This document shows positions 35,632-45,070 of a stretch of DNA of 64,000 nucleotides, in pieces (the first letter of the stretch is position 1; each line of letters starts with the position of its first letter). The notes under the pieces are model-generated. The model made no database searches. It saw nothing but the letters and a program-made list of their open reading frames with translations, and was not told the origin of the DNA. Both the position numbers and the translations under genes were made by a program. This DNA is from Cyclobacteriaceae bacterium (GTDB taxonomy: Bacteria; Bacteroidota; Bacteroidia; Cytophagales; Cyclobacteriaceae), in NCBI GenBank assembly GCA_016787665.1, contig JAEUUC010000001.1:23948-87947 (forward strand), given 5' to 3'.

Positions 35632-38600
35632 ATGAAGCGCCAAGTTCTATTGGGCTTGTTTTTTTCGGTGAGTTTGGGCCTGGCCGGACAGGACTGTCAA
35701 CGCCTGTATGACCAGGCCTATAAACTTTATCAGGCTGACAAATACGATGAGGCCATCAAAGCAATTGATAAATCACTCGCCACCTGCAAGATCACTGGAG
35801 CGACCGACACGGTAACACATAACTTTTTCCGGCTTAAAGGTTTGTGCTTTTTTTACAAAGAGAATTACAAGCAGGCAAAATCCGAGCTCTTGCGAAGTAC
35901 AAAAGAACTGGACCGAGCTGGACTGCAATTTACATGGCGAAGAGTGTGGCTTAACCTTGGAGATACCTACCGCAAGCTTAATCAAATGGATAGCGCAGCG
36001 TGGAGCTATTCCACCGGTATAGGTTATTATGCTGGTACCCCGGCCAACGAGGTGTTGGCGGATCTGTTGTACAAGTATGGAGAACTGCTCAAGGAGCGTG
36101 AGCGATACGAAGAAGCGAGCGTGGAATTGGTCCGGGCTACTCACCTATACGATAGCCTTCAGGCGAAAGATAAATGTTACGATGCGTTGGATTATCTGGC
36201 GGAGGTAACCATTGACTTGCAGCGGTATGAGTTGGCAAAAACCTACCTTTCTCAACAAGAGAGCCTTTTAACGGAGTTGTGCAATGAAAAATTAATTGAT
36301 CGCGAAGAGTGTGCTACCAATTACTCATTGCTCGGAAGTAATTATTTTGATGCCAACGACAACGGCAAGGCGGCCCGAATGTATGAAACATCGGAATCCC
36401 TTTACGCTGAATTAAAAGGCAAAGAGCATCTGCCGGATTGGCTCAGTACCAAAATTGAGTTGTCAAGAGCCTACTTAGACAATAAGGAGGTGCAGAAGGC
36501 GGATTCGAAAATCAATGAAGCGCTGCAATTGGCTCTTTCACTGAAGGACGAAGAAAGTCAGGCCTACTGCTTTTATGTTATGGGCGACATTCAGCTCGCG
36601 GAGGGTAAACTGGATTTGGCCGAAAAAAGTATGCTGGAGAGCAAACGGCTATATGAAAAGATAGACCCCGGGAGTGATAACGTGAGCGATGCCTATAAAC
36701 AATTGGCCAAGCTTTATAAAAAGCAGAATCTATTGGTGAAAGAAGGAGAATGCCTGGTAGCCTACGTTGCGTTGAAGGAAAAGAATTTTGGTGCCACCGA
36801 TAGTTACGCGACTGCCTTACGCTCGCTGGCCTCAGCCTATGCAGCATCGGGGCAGTTTATGAAAGCCGAAAAGGCTTATCTCGAAGCAATTTCGATTTAC
36901 TATGCCCAAAATGAAGCGGGCATGAATTATGAAAGCGCACTCGAGGCGCTCGGCCATTTATATCGAAGGAACGATCAATATGATCGAGCGGACTCTGCCT
37001 ATCAGCTGTGTAAAGAACTTTATGAATTCAATAAAGAAGTTGGTGTGGAATACGGCAACCTTTTTTACTTCATGGCCTTGAACAGCAATGCCAGAGGCGA
37101 TAATCAAACTGCGATTGATCAGTTAAAGGAATCGTTGACGATTATCAGGGAAAAGGCAGGCAAACAGCAGGATTACTTTGATGCGTTGCATCAAATTGCG
37201 GGTGTTTATCAAAGCAATGGCGACTACGTTACCGCTGATCGCTTCTATCGCCAGGCGCTATCGCTGGCCGATAGTCTCAAACGGGTAGACTCAAAAGTCG
37301 TTTCCCTCAGGAGTTTAGGGGGGCTTTATTTTGGTTGGGGTAAAAAGGAGGCAGCTTTTCGATTTAAACGGCAGGCATTGCAACTTGCCCGTCAACAGCC
37401 GTTCCCATCGCTGGCCATTGCCAATGCAGAGTTTGAGCTGGGCGCATTACACCGGCTGGTGTTCCAATTTGACAGTGCCTTGTTCTTTTACAAGCGGGTG
37501 CAAACGGCTTACCTGCACGAATTTGGAACAAGAAGCACAGAGTACGCGTCCATACTTTACCAACTGGCACAAACGTATTATTACCTCGGGACAACCGACA
37601 GCACAGAGACGATCCTGAAAAGAAGACTGGAGATTTTCAAAATGATTAATCCGAAAAGTGTGTCCATGGCAAGCGGGTTGTTTCATTTGGGTGAGTATTA
37701 CGGCAACGTGGGTAACGTGAAGGAAGCCGAGAAACTTTTTCTGCAGTCTTACAATCTGGAAAGCGACTTAACCGGGCCGACCCTGTCGCTGGCGGGAAAA
37801 CTCGGTTCTATTGGCTGGTTCCATATGAATCTTGGTAACTACACGGATGCTGAGAAATACTATAAGCAAGCCATGGCCATGGTGGAGTCAATCAATGGGA
37901 AGGAGTGTGTCCAATATGGTGCGCGGTTAAACGAGATGGGTACACTGTACAAACTCAAGGGCCTTTATGCGAAGTCGGAGGATCTTTTGACCCAGTACTT
38001 ACAGATTGAGGAACGAAAGAGAGGACCCGGTTCTTCGGGGTATGCTATCGCCAAAAACAATCTGGGTAGCCTCTATGACGTCATGGGATTGGAAAGCAAA
38101 GCACTACAGTACTACCTGGAGGCCGCCAAAATTAATGAGGCAATCTATGGACGGGATTCTGAGGAGTTTGCGTTCTATGCGAGTAACGCGGCAGGGGCCT
38201 ATCGTGATCTGAAGAACTATAAAAAAGCGGATTCACTGTATGCCATGGTGGTGGCCATTCGCTCGAAATACTTCGGGCCTCACCATCCGAAAACGATTGG
38301 GACAATAAGCAGTTTAGCGTTGTTCGAAAAGTTGCGGGGGAGATACCAGCAATCGAGTGCTTACTATGACGCGGTGATTGAGAATAGGAAACGCGCCTAC
38401 GGAGACCAAAACCTGAACACCCTTTATGCAGTGGAGGGTAAAGGTGACCTATTGACTAAGATGGGAAGTTACCGGGAGTCGGTGGCTTTGCTCCAGTCGG
38501 TCATACCTGTCTACAAAGCTTCACTGGGAGAAAATCATCCGTCCTACTCGGGCATCAACAGGAAACTTGGGGTAAATTTTTTGAACCAGCGCGATTTCAA

Positions 38601-40404
38601 GAGCGCAGCCAGGTATTTTAAGACGATGCTGGATGTTCGGTTTTTTCAGATTGACAAAACGTTCAGTTCACTGACCGAGCGGCAACGCGAGGATTTCTAC
38701 GCAGCCATTAAGTTAGATTTTAACTTGTTTAACGCGTTTGCGTTAATCGCTTCGGCAAAAGTGGATTATTTGGGCAAATCAAATCCAACCCCGGACACTG
38801 GGCTCATCGAAGATCTGTACAACAATCAAATCGCCACCAAAGCGCTGTTGCTCTCCAGCACCGCCCGTTTGCGCAAACAAATTATCAGTGGCTCTGATAA
38901 AGTCTTGAAAGAGAAATTTTTTGAGTGGGAAAAATTAAAGGCACAGTTGGCGAGTTATTATCAAAAGGGGGAAGCCAAGGCCGAAGAGGTCGAAACATCG
39001 ACTAAAAAAGCAATACGCGATAGTTTGGAGTTTCAGGTCGATAAGCTCGAGCGTGAGCTTTCGATTAAATCGGAACGCTTTGCCAAAGCAGAGGATAAAA
39101 AGCGATATACCTGGAAAGACATTCAGCAAAAGTTAAAACCAGGAGAAGCGGCCATTGAAATCATACGTATTCAGAAATACGGGCACGAAGGCTGGACAAT
39201 CGATGGGAGTGACCCGAAAGAGCCACGATATGCGAACCATGATTTGACCGATACGATCGTCTATGCAGCGCTGGTGGTAACCCCCCAAACCCTGGCCGGG
39301 CCAGAATTGGTATTGTTTCCGGAGGGCAACGCGATGGAAACCAGTTTTTTGAAGGTGTATCAGAATAGCATTTACCAGCGGGAAGATGATCTTCAATCGT
39401 ACGGTCGATTTTGGAAACCCATTGCGGAACACCCTTCGGTAAAGGGAAAGGTGAAGAAGATTTTTCTTTCGCCAGATGGTATTTATAATCAAATCAGCAT
39501 CAATTCCCTCAAGAACCCGGCAACCCGTCAATTTGTCGTTGACGAAATGGACGTGCAGTTGGTCACGAATTCCAGGGATATACTGGTGGCAAAAAAAGCG
39601 GACGAACTGAATTACTACTGCCTGTTTATCGGAAACCCGAGCTTCTATGCCGTAAAAAAATTAACGAAAAGTGCCCCGGGCACTCAAAGCTATTCCCTGA
39701 CGCGCGGTGGCACACTCTCGAGTTTGCCGGGTGCTGAGCGGGAGGTAGATTTGATTGGTGACTTGTTGGATAGCGCATCATCATCCTGGCAAAAGGATAT
39801 CTTGAAGGGCAAGGAGGCGACCGAGCAACGGATCAAAACGATGGACAATCCACGCGTACTTCACATTGCAACACACGGCTTTTTTGAACAGTCAGCGGGT
39901 GTACCGGGTACCCGCGGTGCCGTTGTGGAGGTGGACGATAGTAAGTCAGTAGCCAGTGGCCCGCAGTTGAACCCGATGTTGGCATCCGGACTTTTTCTGG
40001 GGGGTGGGGGAGATGCGTTGGCAAGCCTGAAGACGTTTGACTATGAACTGCTGGACCGCGATGACGGAATTCTTACTGCCTACGAGGCGATGAACCTGAA
40101 TATCGAAAATACGGAGTTGGTGGTATTGTCGGCTTGTGAGACGGGGTTGGGTGAGGTAAGCAACGGTGAGGGCGTCTATGGGTTGCAACGCGCGCTACGC
40201 GTAGCGGGGGCTAACTCGATCGTGATGAGTCTTTGGAGCGTGAGCGATGATGCCACGATGGTTTTGATGCACGATTTTTATAAGTATTGGCTTGCCTCGG
40301 GGGACAAACAGGCCGCGTTCCGCAAGGCGCAACTTGCCGTTCGAAACACGCCCAAATTTTCCCATCCCTTTTTCTGGTCGGCTTTTGTTATGGTAGGTAA
40401 CTGA
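35632..40404 (+). CDS. Secreted TPR-CHAT protein (1590 residues)
   Basis: The signal peptide ends near GLAGQ. About 25 TPR or TPR-like units (residues 25-1050) follow, then a coiled-coil linker and a C-terminal CHAT protease domain (about 1250-1590). The CHAT domain has His1415 (HIATHGFFE) and Cys1502 (LSACETGLGEV), followed by the usual GVYGLQRALRVAGA and MSLWSVSD segments. GTRGAVVE, with Arg1428, is 13 residues after the catalytic His. The architecture parallels TPR-CHAT proteases, including the CRISPR-associated Csx29, but no Cas gene is nearby and the protein is exported. Starts 7 bases after the metacaspase. Confidence 0.9.
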   Translation: MKRQVLLGLFFSVSLGLAGQDCQRLYDQAYKLYQADKYDEAIKAIDKSLATCKITGATDTVTHNFFRLKGLCFFYKENYKQAKSELLRSTKELDRAGLQFTWRRVWLNLGDTYRKLNQMDSAAWSYSTGIGYYAGTPANEVLADLLYKYGELLKERERYEEASVELVRATHLYDSLQAKDKCYDALDYLAEVTIDLQRYELAKTYLSQQESLLTELCNEKLIDREECATNYSLLGSNYFDANDNGKAARMYETSESLYAELKGKEHLPDWLSTKIELSRAYLDNKEVQKADSKINEALQLALSLKDEESQAYCFYVMGDIQLAEGKLDLAEKSMLESKRLYEKIDPGSDNVSDAYKQLAKLYKKQNLLVKEGECLVAYVALKEKNFGATDSYATALRSLASAYAASGQFMKAEKAYLEAISIYYAQNEAGMNYESALEALGHLYRRNDQYDRADSAYQLCKELYEFNKEVGVEYGNLFYFMALNSNARGDNQTAIDQLKESLTIIREKAGKQQDYFDALHQIAGVYQSNGDYVTADRFYRQALSLADSLKRVDSKVVSLRSLGGLYFGWGKKEAAFRFKRQALQLARQQPFPSLAIANAEFELGALHRLVFQFDSALFFYKRVQTAYLHEFGTRSTEYASILYQLAQTYYYLGTTDSTETILKRRLEIFKMINPKSVSMASGLFHLGEYYGNVGNVKEAEKLFLQSYNLESDLTGPTLSLAGKLGSIGWFHMNLGNYTDAEKYYKQAMAMVESINGKECVQYGARLNEMGTLYKLKGLYAKSEDLLTQYLQIEERKRGPGSSGYAIAKNNLGSLYDVMGLESKALQYYLEAAKINEAIYGRDSEEFAFYASNAAGAYRDLKNYKKADSLYAMVVAIRSKYFGPHHPKTIGTISSLALFEKLRGRYQQSSAYYDAVIENRKRAYGDQNLNTLYAVEGKGDLLTKMGSYRESVALLQSVIPVYKASLGENHPSYSGINRKLGVNFLNQRDFKSAARYFKTMLDVRFFQIDKTFSSLTERQREDFYAAIKLDFNLFNAFALIASAKVDYLGKSNPTPDTGLIEDLYNNQIATKALLLSSTARLRKQIISGSDKVLKEKFFEWEKLKAQLASYYQKGEAKAEEVETSTKKAIRDSLEFQVDKLERELSIKSERFAKAEDKKRYTWKDIQQKLKPGEAAIEIIRIQKYGHEGWTIDGSDPKEPRYANHDLTDTIVYAALVVTPQTLAGPELVLFPEGNAMETSFLKVYQNSIYQREDDLQSYGRFWKPIAEHPSVKGKVKKIFLSPDGIYNQISINSLKNPATRQFVVDEMDVQLVTNSRDILVAKKADELNYYCLFIGNPSFYAVKKLTKSAPGTQSYSLTRGGTLSSLPGAEREVDLIGDLLDSASSSWQKDILKGKEATEQRIKTMDNPRVLHIATHGFFEQSAGVPGTRGAVVEVDDSKSVASGPQLNPMLASGLFLGGGGDALASLKTFDYELLDRDDGILTAYEAMNLNIENTELVVLSACETGLGEVSNGEGVYGLQRALRVAGANSIVMSLWSVSDDATMVLMHDFYKYWLASGDKQAAFRKAQLAVRNTPKFSHPFFWSAFVMVGN

Positions 40405-40419
40405 CATTTGGTATTGAGT

Positions 40420-41037
40420 ATGAGATTGAAAAACATGGTTAAGTCGATTCTTCCAATTTTTATGGTGTTGGCCTCTTGTTCGCCAGCGTACAAGTTTACC
40501 TCGCCCATGCCATCGGCTCCTCCGTTGGCGCGGGGAGATGCCCCCGATCTATTTGCCAAAATCTCCACCGAGAAGGAAAAATTGAAAGGGCACCCGGTAG
40601 ACCCGGAAATTGACGGGTTGGTGGCATTCATTAACATCGTTAAGGAGCTCGAAAGCCACGTGACTGGCCCGGCCATTACCGCGGCTATCGATCGCGAAAA
40701 TGCAAGCTTCAAAGTGAAGAACAAGAACATCTACGAAAACCTGGCCCGCATCAAAGTGATCTTTAACAATGCCGGCACGGTGTATGTGTCAACCCGCGAT
40801 GGAGAGCCACTTGAGTTTGGTGATGTGTCGGTTGAAAACGGGTCGCGAGCCAAAATCAGCCGCGAAGGCAATCTTATTGTGTTCAACCAGGTGGAGGGTA
40901 TCTACGGCAAAGCCGCCTTTATCAAAATGTACGTAGCCACCATTCAGTTCAATGAATTGAATGGGGATATCAAGGCTATTTTGAAAAAGGGGCCGTCTAA
41001 ATCAGTAAACCTGAAGAAGGACATATTGGGCGCCTAA
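40420..41037 (+). CDS. Hypothetical lipoprotein
   Basis: Start at ATG 40420; the next ATG at 40435 is also possible. The lipobox VLASC (Cys20) is clear. The mature part of about 185 residues starts with a Pro-rich linker (PMPSAPPLARGDAPDLF), followed by helices and a beta section (GTVYVSTRDGEPLEFGDVS). No family recognised. It lies between the TPR-CHAT and the WD40-TPR caspase in the same operon (15 and 47 bases), so it is probably an envelope-anchored accessory. Confidence 0.7.
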   Translation: MRLKNMVKSILPIFMVLASCSPAYKFTSPMPSAPPLARGDAPDLFAKISTEKEKLKGHPVDPEIDGLVAFINIVKELESHVTGPAITAAIDRENASFKVKNKNIYENLARIKVIFNNAGTVYVSTRDGEPLEFGDVSVENGSRAKISREGNLIVFNQVEGIYGKAAFIKMYVATIQFNELNGDIKAILKKGPSKSVNLKKDILGA

Positions 41038-41084
41038 CCGGGGGCTCTCTTGTCCGAACCGGCAAAATTGACGTCATTCAGGAC

Positions 41085-44000
41085 ATGAAAACCTTCCTGC
41101 TGGGTATCCTTTTCGTTTTGGGCGCGCTGAGCCTTTCGGGTCAAACACCCCGTGGTGCCGAGCTTGAGTTACCCCCGCTACCCGATGGAGGCACGGTAGG
41201 GAAACTGCGGGCGGTGGTGGTGGGCGTGTCGAAGTATGCCAAGCTCCCTGCGAATCTCCAGTTGAATTATGCCGATCGCGATGCGGAGGCATTTCATCAA
41301 TTTCTGCTGACCCAGCCGAACGCTGATCGTTCAAACATTTATCTGCTCACGAACGAAAAGGCAGGCGTACCTGAATTTAAAGCCAGGCTGACGGAGGCGT
41401 ATCGCAGCTCAGCAGCAGGTGATTTGCTCCTGATCTATTTTGCGGGTCATGGTAACTTACAACGCGGAGATAAAGAGGGATTCCTTCTCTTTCACGATAT
41501 CAATCAGAATGATTCTGAGTATTTTTTAGATGGAGCGGCCTTGCCCTTGAGTGTTCTGGCGCAAACCGAACGAGCCTGTGTCGGGCGTAACGTAAAATTT
41601 GTCGTCATTACCGATGCCTGCCACTCCGGCAAACTGATCAGCGAATCTGGAGCGCAAACGACACTGGCCATTTTGAATGCGCAATGGGAAAATTCCCTGA
41701 AATTGGTATCAAGCCAGACCAATCAATATTCCTACGAGGATACGGAACTGAAACATGGATATTTCACCCATTTCTTATTGGAAAGTTTTAAGCGATCCTC
41801 CGATACCGTTGGAATCGTTGACGGCATCCTTGAGCCAGCCGAGTTCCGTTCGATCCTGACTACCGCGGTTGGGCGCAGATCGAAAAGGCTTCAAACGCCC
41901 TCTGTCGTTGGCAATGACAACTTCCCACTATTTGTTCACCCGAATTGGGCAAAAGAACACATTGCGCCCGTGGCATTAAACGATAAACCTTCCGATGGGG
42001 GTGTGGGCCGAAGCGTGAGCACATCCGGAGGCAGGGGACTGGTTAACGCGTTTTATGAAAGCCTTTCGGAGAATCGGCTGATTTCGCGCGAGGAAGAACT
42101 TCCGGTGCGCCTATCGGCAGGACCATTTGTGACAAAGAACATTGCCAAGGGCGGAGTGAAACTGGTCGCGGTGTCGCCTTCAGGTGAGTGGGTGGCTGCC
42201 CTGACCTCCCAGGAGTCTGGGATTCGAATTTTTCGAAGTGCCAATTCATCGTTTTCGGAAGCGGGTGTTTTACGAACAGCCTCGGGAGTCGCAGCCATTG
42301 CATTCGCGCCTGGTGCAAACCGCTTGTGGGCAGCCCTGACCAACGGCACCCTGGAGGTATGGGATTGCAGCCGGCAGCAACGCGTTACGTCTTTCCCCGC
42401 ACAGGCTCGTGTGCTGGCCTTTTCACCTGACGGATCGAAACTCGCGTCAGCGGATTTTTCCGGATCCATCAAAATGTGGGATGTGCAGAGCACGCGGGTA
42501 GCGTTCGAGATTAAATCGGCACATGCGCAGGCCATCAATCACGTGCAGTGGATGGATGCCTCCACGTTTGTAACCGGCTCCAATGATCAAACAGCCAGAA
42601 TTTGGAAGTGGGGACAGGTGAACCCTGTCGTCATGTTGAAGGCGCACAATAAGCCCTTGTCGGCTTTGATGGTCGACCGACATGCCCGGGTCATTTACAC
42701 GGCCGATGAGGGTGGACAGATTTATAAATGGTCCGGGGAGGCCTCCAACGCACCCAAACCGTTGCTGGGCAAAAAAATCAACAATCAGATCTTCGACTTG
42801 TCCCTAACCCTGGATGGTCGTGCCTTGCTCGTGGGGGGGTGGAATTCCAAAATCAACATCGTGCGAACCGACAACCTGACTGAGCAGGGCACCCTGCTCT
42901 TTGCTAATCGGGGTATTGCGCGGTTGTACCAGACACCCGATGGCCAGCAGTTAGTCATGGGCAACTGGGGAGGTGAAGTTGTTTTTGGTGAGTTGGCTCA
43001 GCCCCCGGCTTTTGCCAATTATCTTTTTGAGCAGATTGTAAATTCGGGCGAATACGACTCGCTGCTTTCGCAGATTCGCGGTGACTATTCGGCCGCCTTG
43101 CTCAGTGAATCGATGAGGATTGTGCAGGCGCTGGTGGCGGGTGCAGTCAAAGTTCCAGACGACTCCCAAATTCAGCAGGCGATCCGTCAGTTGGAATACC
43201 TGAATACGTTGCAGCCGGACGAGGGTGGCCTGAAGAGTTTTATTCAGCCTCGCCTGGTTTACCTGAAGGGTAGTTTGTTGAAGAATTCAACCCGGCTCGA
43301 GGATTTGAACCAGGCGTTGGAGTACTTCAGCTCTTTGTTAAAAGCAAACCCGGACGCTACGTACCCGTTGGTGGCGATGGCCGCGGTGTACCGAAAGAAA
43401 AACGAGATCGAGAAAGCCACGGGAAACCTCAATCAGGCGGCCAACCAGTTGCCCAAATGGACCGAGCCCAAAAGCAATCTTGGCCAGATTGAGTTGGCCG
43501 CTGGTCGCACCGAACAAGCCCGGAAGTATTTTGATGAAGTGGTGGCGCTGGAGCCCAACAACCCCAAAGGATATCGCTGGCTAGGCGAGCTGGAACTTCA
43601 ACTCGGCAATACCAAAATGGCCGAGCAACAGTTTCGGAAAGCACTGTCCCTGTACCCGGGTAACCCGGTGCTCCTCAGCGCGCTATCTGAAATCGAAAGA
43701 TTGCGCGGAAATTTTGATGGCGCCCGTTCACTGCTTGGTGAGGCACTGAAAGCGGACAGTTTGTACGCACCTGCTTACACGCAGCGCGCGCTGATTGAGG
43801 CCGAAGTATTTGGACGTTTTACGCGTGAAGAAAGTATACTGGCGAATGCCTACCGCGATATTGAACGAGCGAGACGACTGGGCGGTTCGAACCCCACGGT
43901 GTTTCAAAAAGCCGGGATGTTTTGGAATCTATTTATGCAGGGAGCCGACTCGGCCCTCCGGAATTATGCCGTGAGCCGGCTGGGCTTTGCCGGCACGCTG

Positions 44001-45068
44001 GAGGAATTTTACGTCATGGCCCTGGGTGACTTCAACAAAGCCATCGAGTTGGCCCCGTATGAGGGTTCCGCCTACTGGCAAAAAGTTTTGTTTTTGTTGC
44101 ACCAGGGAAAGGCACTTGAGGCCGGCCGTGTGCTGGACGCCCAGCGTCAAATTATGGGTGCAGGTCTGCCATTGTCCCTCAATCAGGCAAACCTGGCGCT
44201 CCGCGAGGGCAGATATGAAGTGGCAACGCGCCTGTTCAATGAGGCAACCCGGCAGGCCCCGGCTAACGGTAGCGGATGGCTGGGCTACTTCCGCAGCGTG
44301 CGCTTGAGCGGCAAGGCGGATGTGGCCGCCTGGAATACGTTGACCCTTACCGGTGATCTTTCGAAAAATGCGTTGTTACTCTACGAGCTAGCAGCTGAAC
44401 GGGCACAGTGGCCAGGGCAAGGCGCACAGGCTGACCGCTGGATTCAGGATGTCCGCGCGTTAGACCCCTCCAACCGGTTTGTCGTGACGCTGCAACGCAA
44501 TTTGAAAATGGAGGCCCGCAGCCGGACACAAATGAACGGAGAGCCCGCGGTGGGCTGGGAGCAGGTGACACCCCTTTCAACCGACTATACGATGGTGAAA
44601 GTGAACGGCCAGAAATGGTTGGCCGAAGCCACCGGTGATTTGGTGATGAAGTATGAATTCGAAGATATGGTGCCGGTGGGTGGCGACTTATTTGCTGTTC
44701 GCGTAGCCGACCGTTGGGGATTGTGGAACCGAAAGAAAGGTGGCGCAATTGTGTTGAGCTATTCTAAAGTTGAGCGTGCAGGCCGTTTTGTCAAAGTGTT
44801 TGATGGCCGTAAAGTGGGATTGCTGGATGCCACCGGCCGTATGATTGCACCCGTATCTTATTTTCAAATTGATGTTCACGATGATTTTGCGGCCATTCGT
44901 TTTGAGAAGGGGTGGGGTGCCATTGACTTTAACGGCAAGTTGCTGGTGAAGGCCACCTATGATTTGGTGAAGCCCGCCCAGTATCGAAGAAAGAATGTTA
45001 TTGAAGCCCGATGGCGCGGCAAAGCCGAGTATTACACGCTATCGGGTGAATGTCTGAACTGCAAGTAG
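41085..45068 (+). CDS. Secreted caspase-WD40-TPR-WG protein
   Basis: A 1327-residue protein. The signal peptide ends GQ (residue 20), followed by T21-P22-R23-G24-A25-E26. The caspase domain spans about residues 42-290 with His122 (YFAGHGNL) and Cys179 (TDACHSGK). WD40 blades (about 350-650; e.g. SADFSGSIKMWDV) follow, then TPRs (about 730-1130). The C-terminal WG-type beta repeats contain DRWGLWNRKKGG, KVGLLDATGRMIAP and KGWGAIDFNGKLLV. Three interaction modules on one caspase is unusually rich. Fifth gene of the operon; 2 bases separate it from the next caspase. Confidence 0.9.
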   Translation: MKTFLLGILFVLGALSLSGQTPRGAELELPPLPDGGTVGKLRAVVVGVSKYAKLPANLQLNYADRDAEAFHQFLLTQPNADRSNIYLLTNEKAGVPEFKARLTEAYRSSAAGDLLLIYFAGHGNLQRGDKEGFLLFHDINQNDSEYFLDGAALPLSVLAQTERACVGRNVKFVVITDACHSGKLISESGAQTTLAILNAQWENSLKLVSSQTNQYSYEDTELKHGYFTHFLLESFKRSSDTVGIVDGILEPAEFRSILTTAVGRRSKRLQTPSVVGNDNFPLFVHPNWAKEHIAPVALNDKPSDGGVGRSVSTSGGRGLVNAFYESLSENRLISREEELPVRLSAGPFVTKNIAKGGVKLVAVSPSGEWVAALTSQESGIRIFRSANSSFSEAGVLRTASGVAAIAFAPGANRLWAALTNGTLEVWDCSRQQRVTSFPAQARVLAFSPDGSKLASADFSGSIKMWDVQSTRVAFEIKSAHAQAINHVQWMDASTFVTGSNDQTARIWKWGQVNPVVMLKAHNKPLSALMVDRHARVIYTADEGGQIYKWSGEASNAPKPLLGKKINNQIFDLSLTLDGRALLVGGWNSKINIVRTDNLTEQGTLLFANRGIARLYQTPDGQQLVMGNWGGEVVFGELAQPPAFANYLFEQIVNSGEYDSLLSQIRGDYSAALLSESMRIVQALVAGAVKVPDDSQIQQAIRQLEYLNTLQPDEGGLKSFIQPRLVYLKGSLLKNSTRLEDLNQALEYFSSLLKANPDATYPLVAMAAVYRKKNEIEKATGNLNQAANQLPKWTEPKSNLGQIELAAGRTEQARKYFDEVVALEPNNPKGYRWLGELELQLGNTKMAEQQFRKALSLYPGNPVLLSALSEIERLRGNFDGARSLLGEALKADSLYAPAYTQRALIEAEVFGRFTREESILANAYRDIERARRLGGSNPTVFQKAGMFWNLFMQGADSALRNYAVSRLGFAGTLEEFYVMALGDFNKAIELAPYEGSAYWQKVLFLLHQGKALEAGRVLDAQRQIMGAGLPLSLNQANLALREGRYEVATRLFNEATRQAPANGSGWLGYFRSVRLSGKADVAAWNTLTLTGDLSKNALLLYELAAERAQWPGQGAQADRWIQDVRALDPSNRFVVTLQRNLKMEARSRTQMNGEPAVGWEQVTPLSTDYTMVKVNGQKWLAEATGDLVMKYEFEDMVPVGGDLFAVRVADRWGLWNRKKGGAIVLSYSKVERAGRFVKVFDGRKVGLLDATGRMIAPVSYFQIDVHDDFAAIRFEKGWGAIDFNGKLLVKATYDLVKPAQYRRKNVIEARWRGKAEYYTLSGECLNCK

Positions 45069-45070
45069 TG

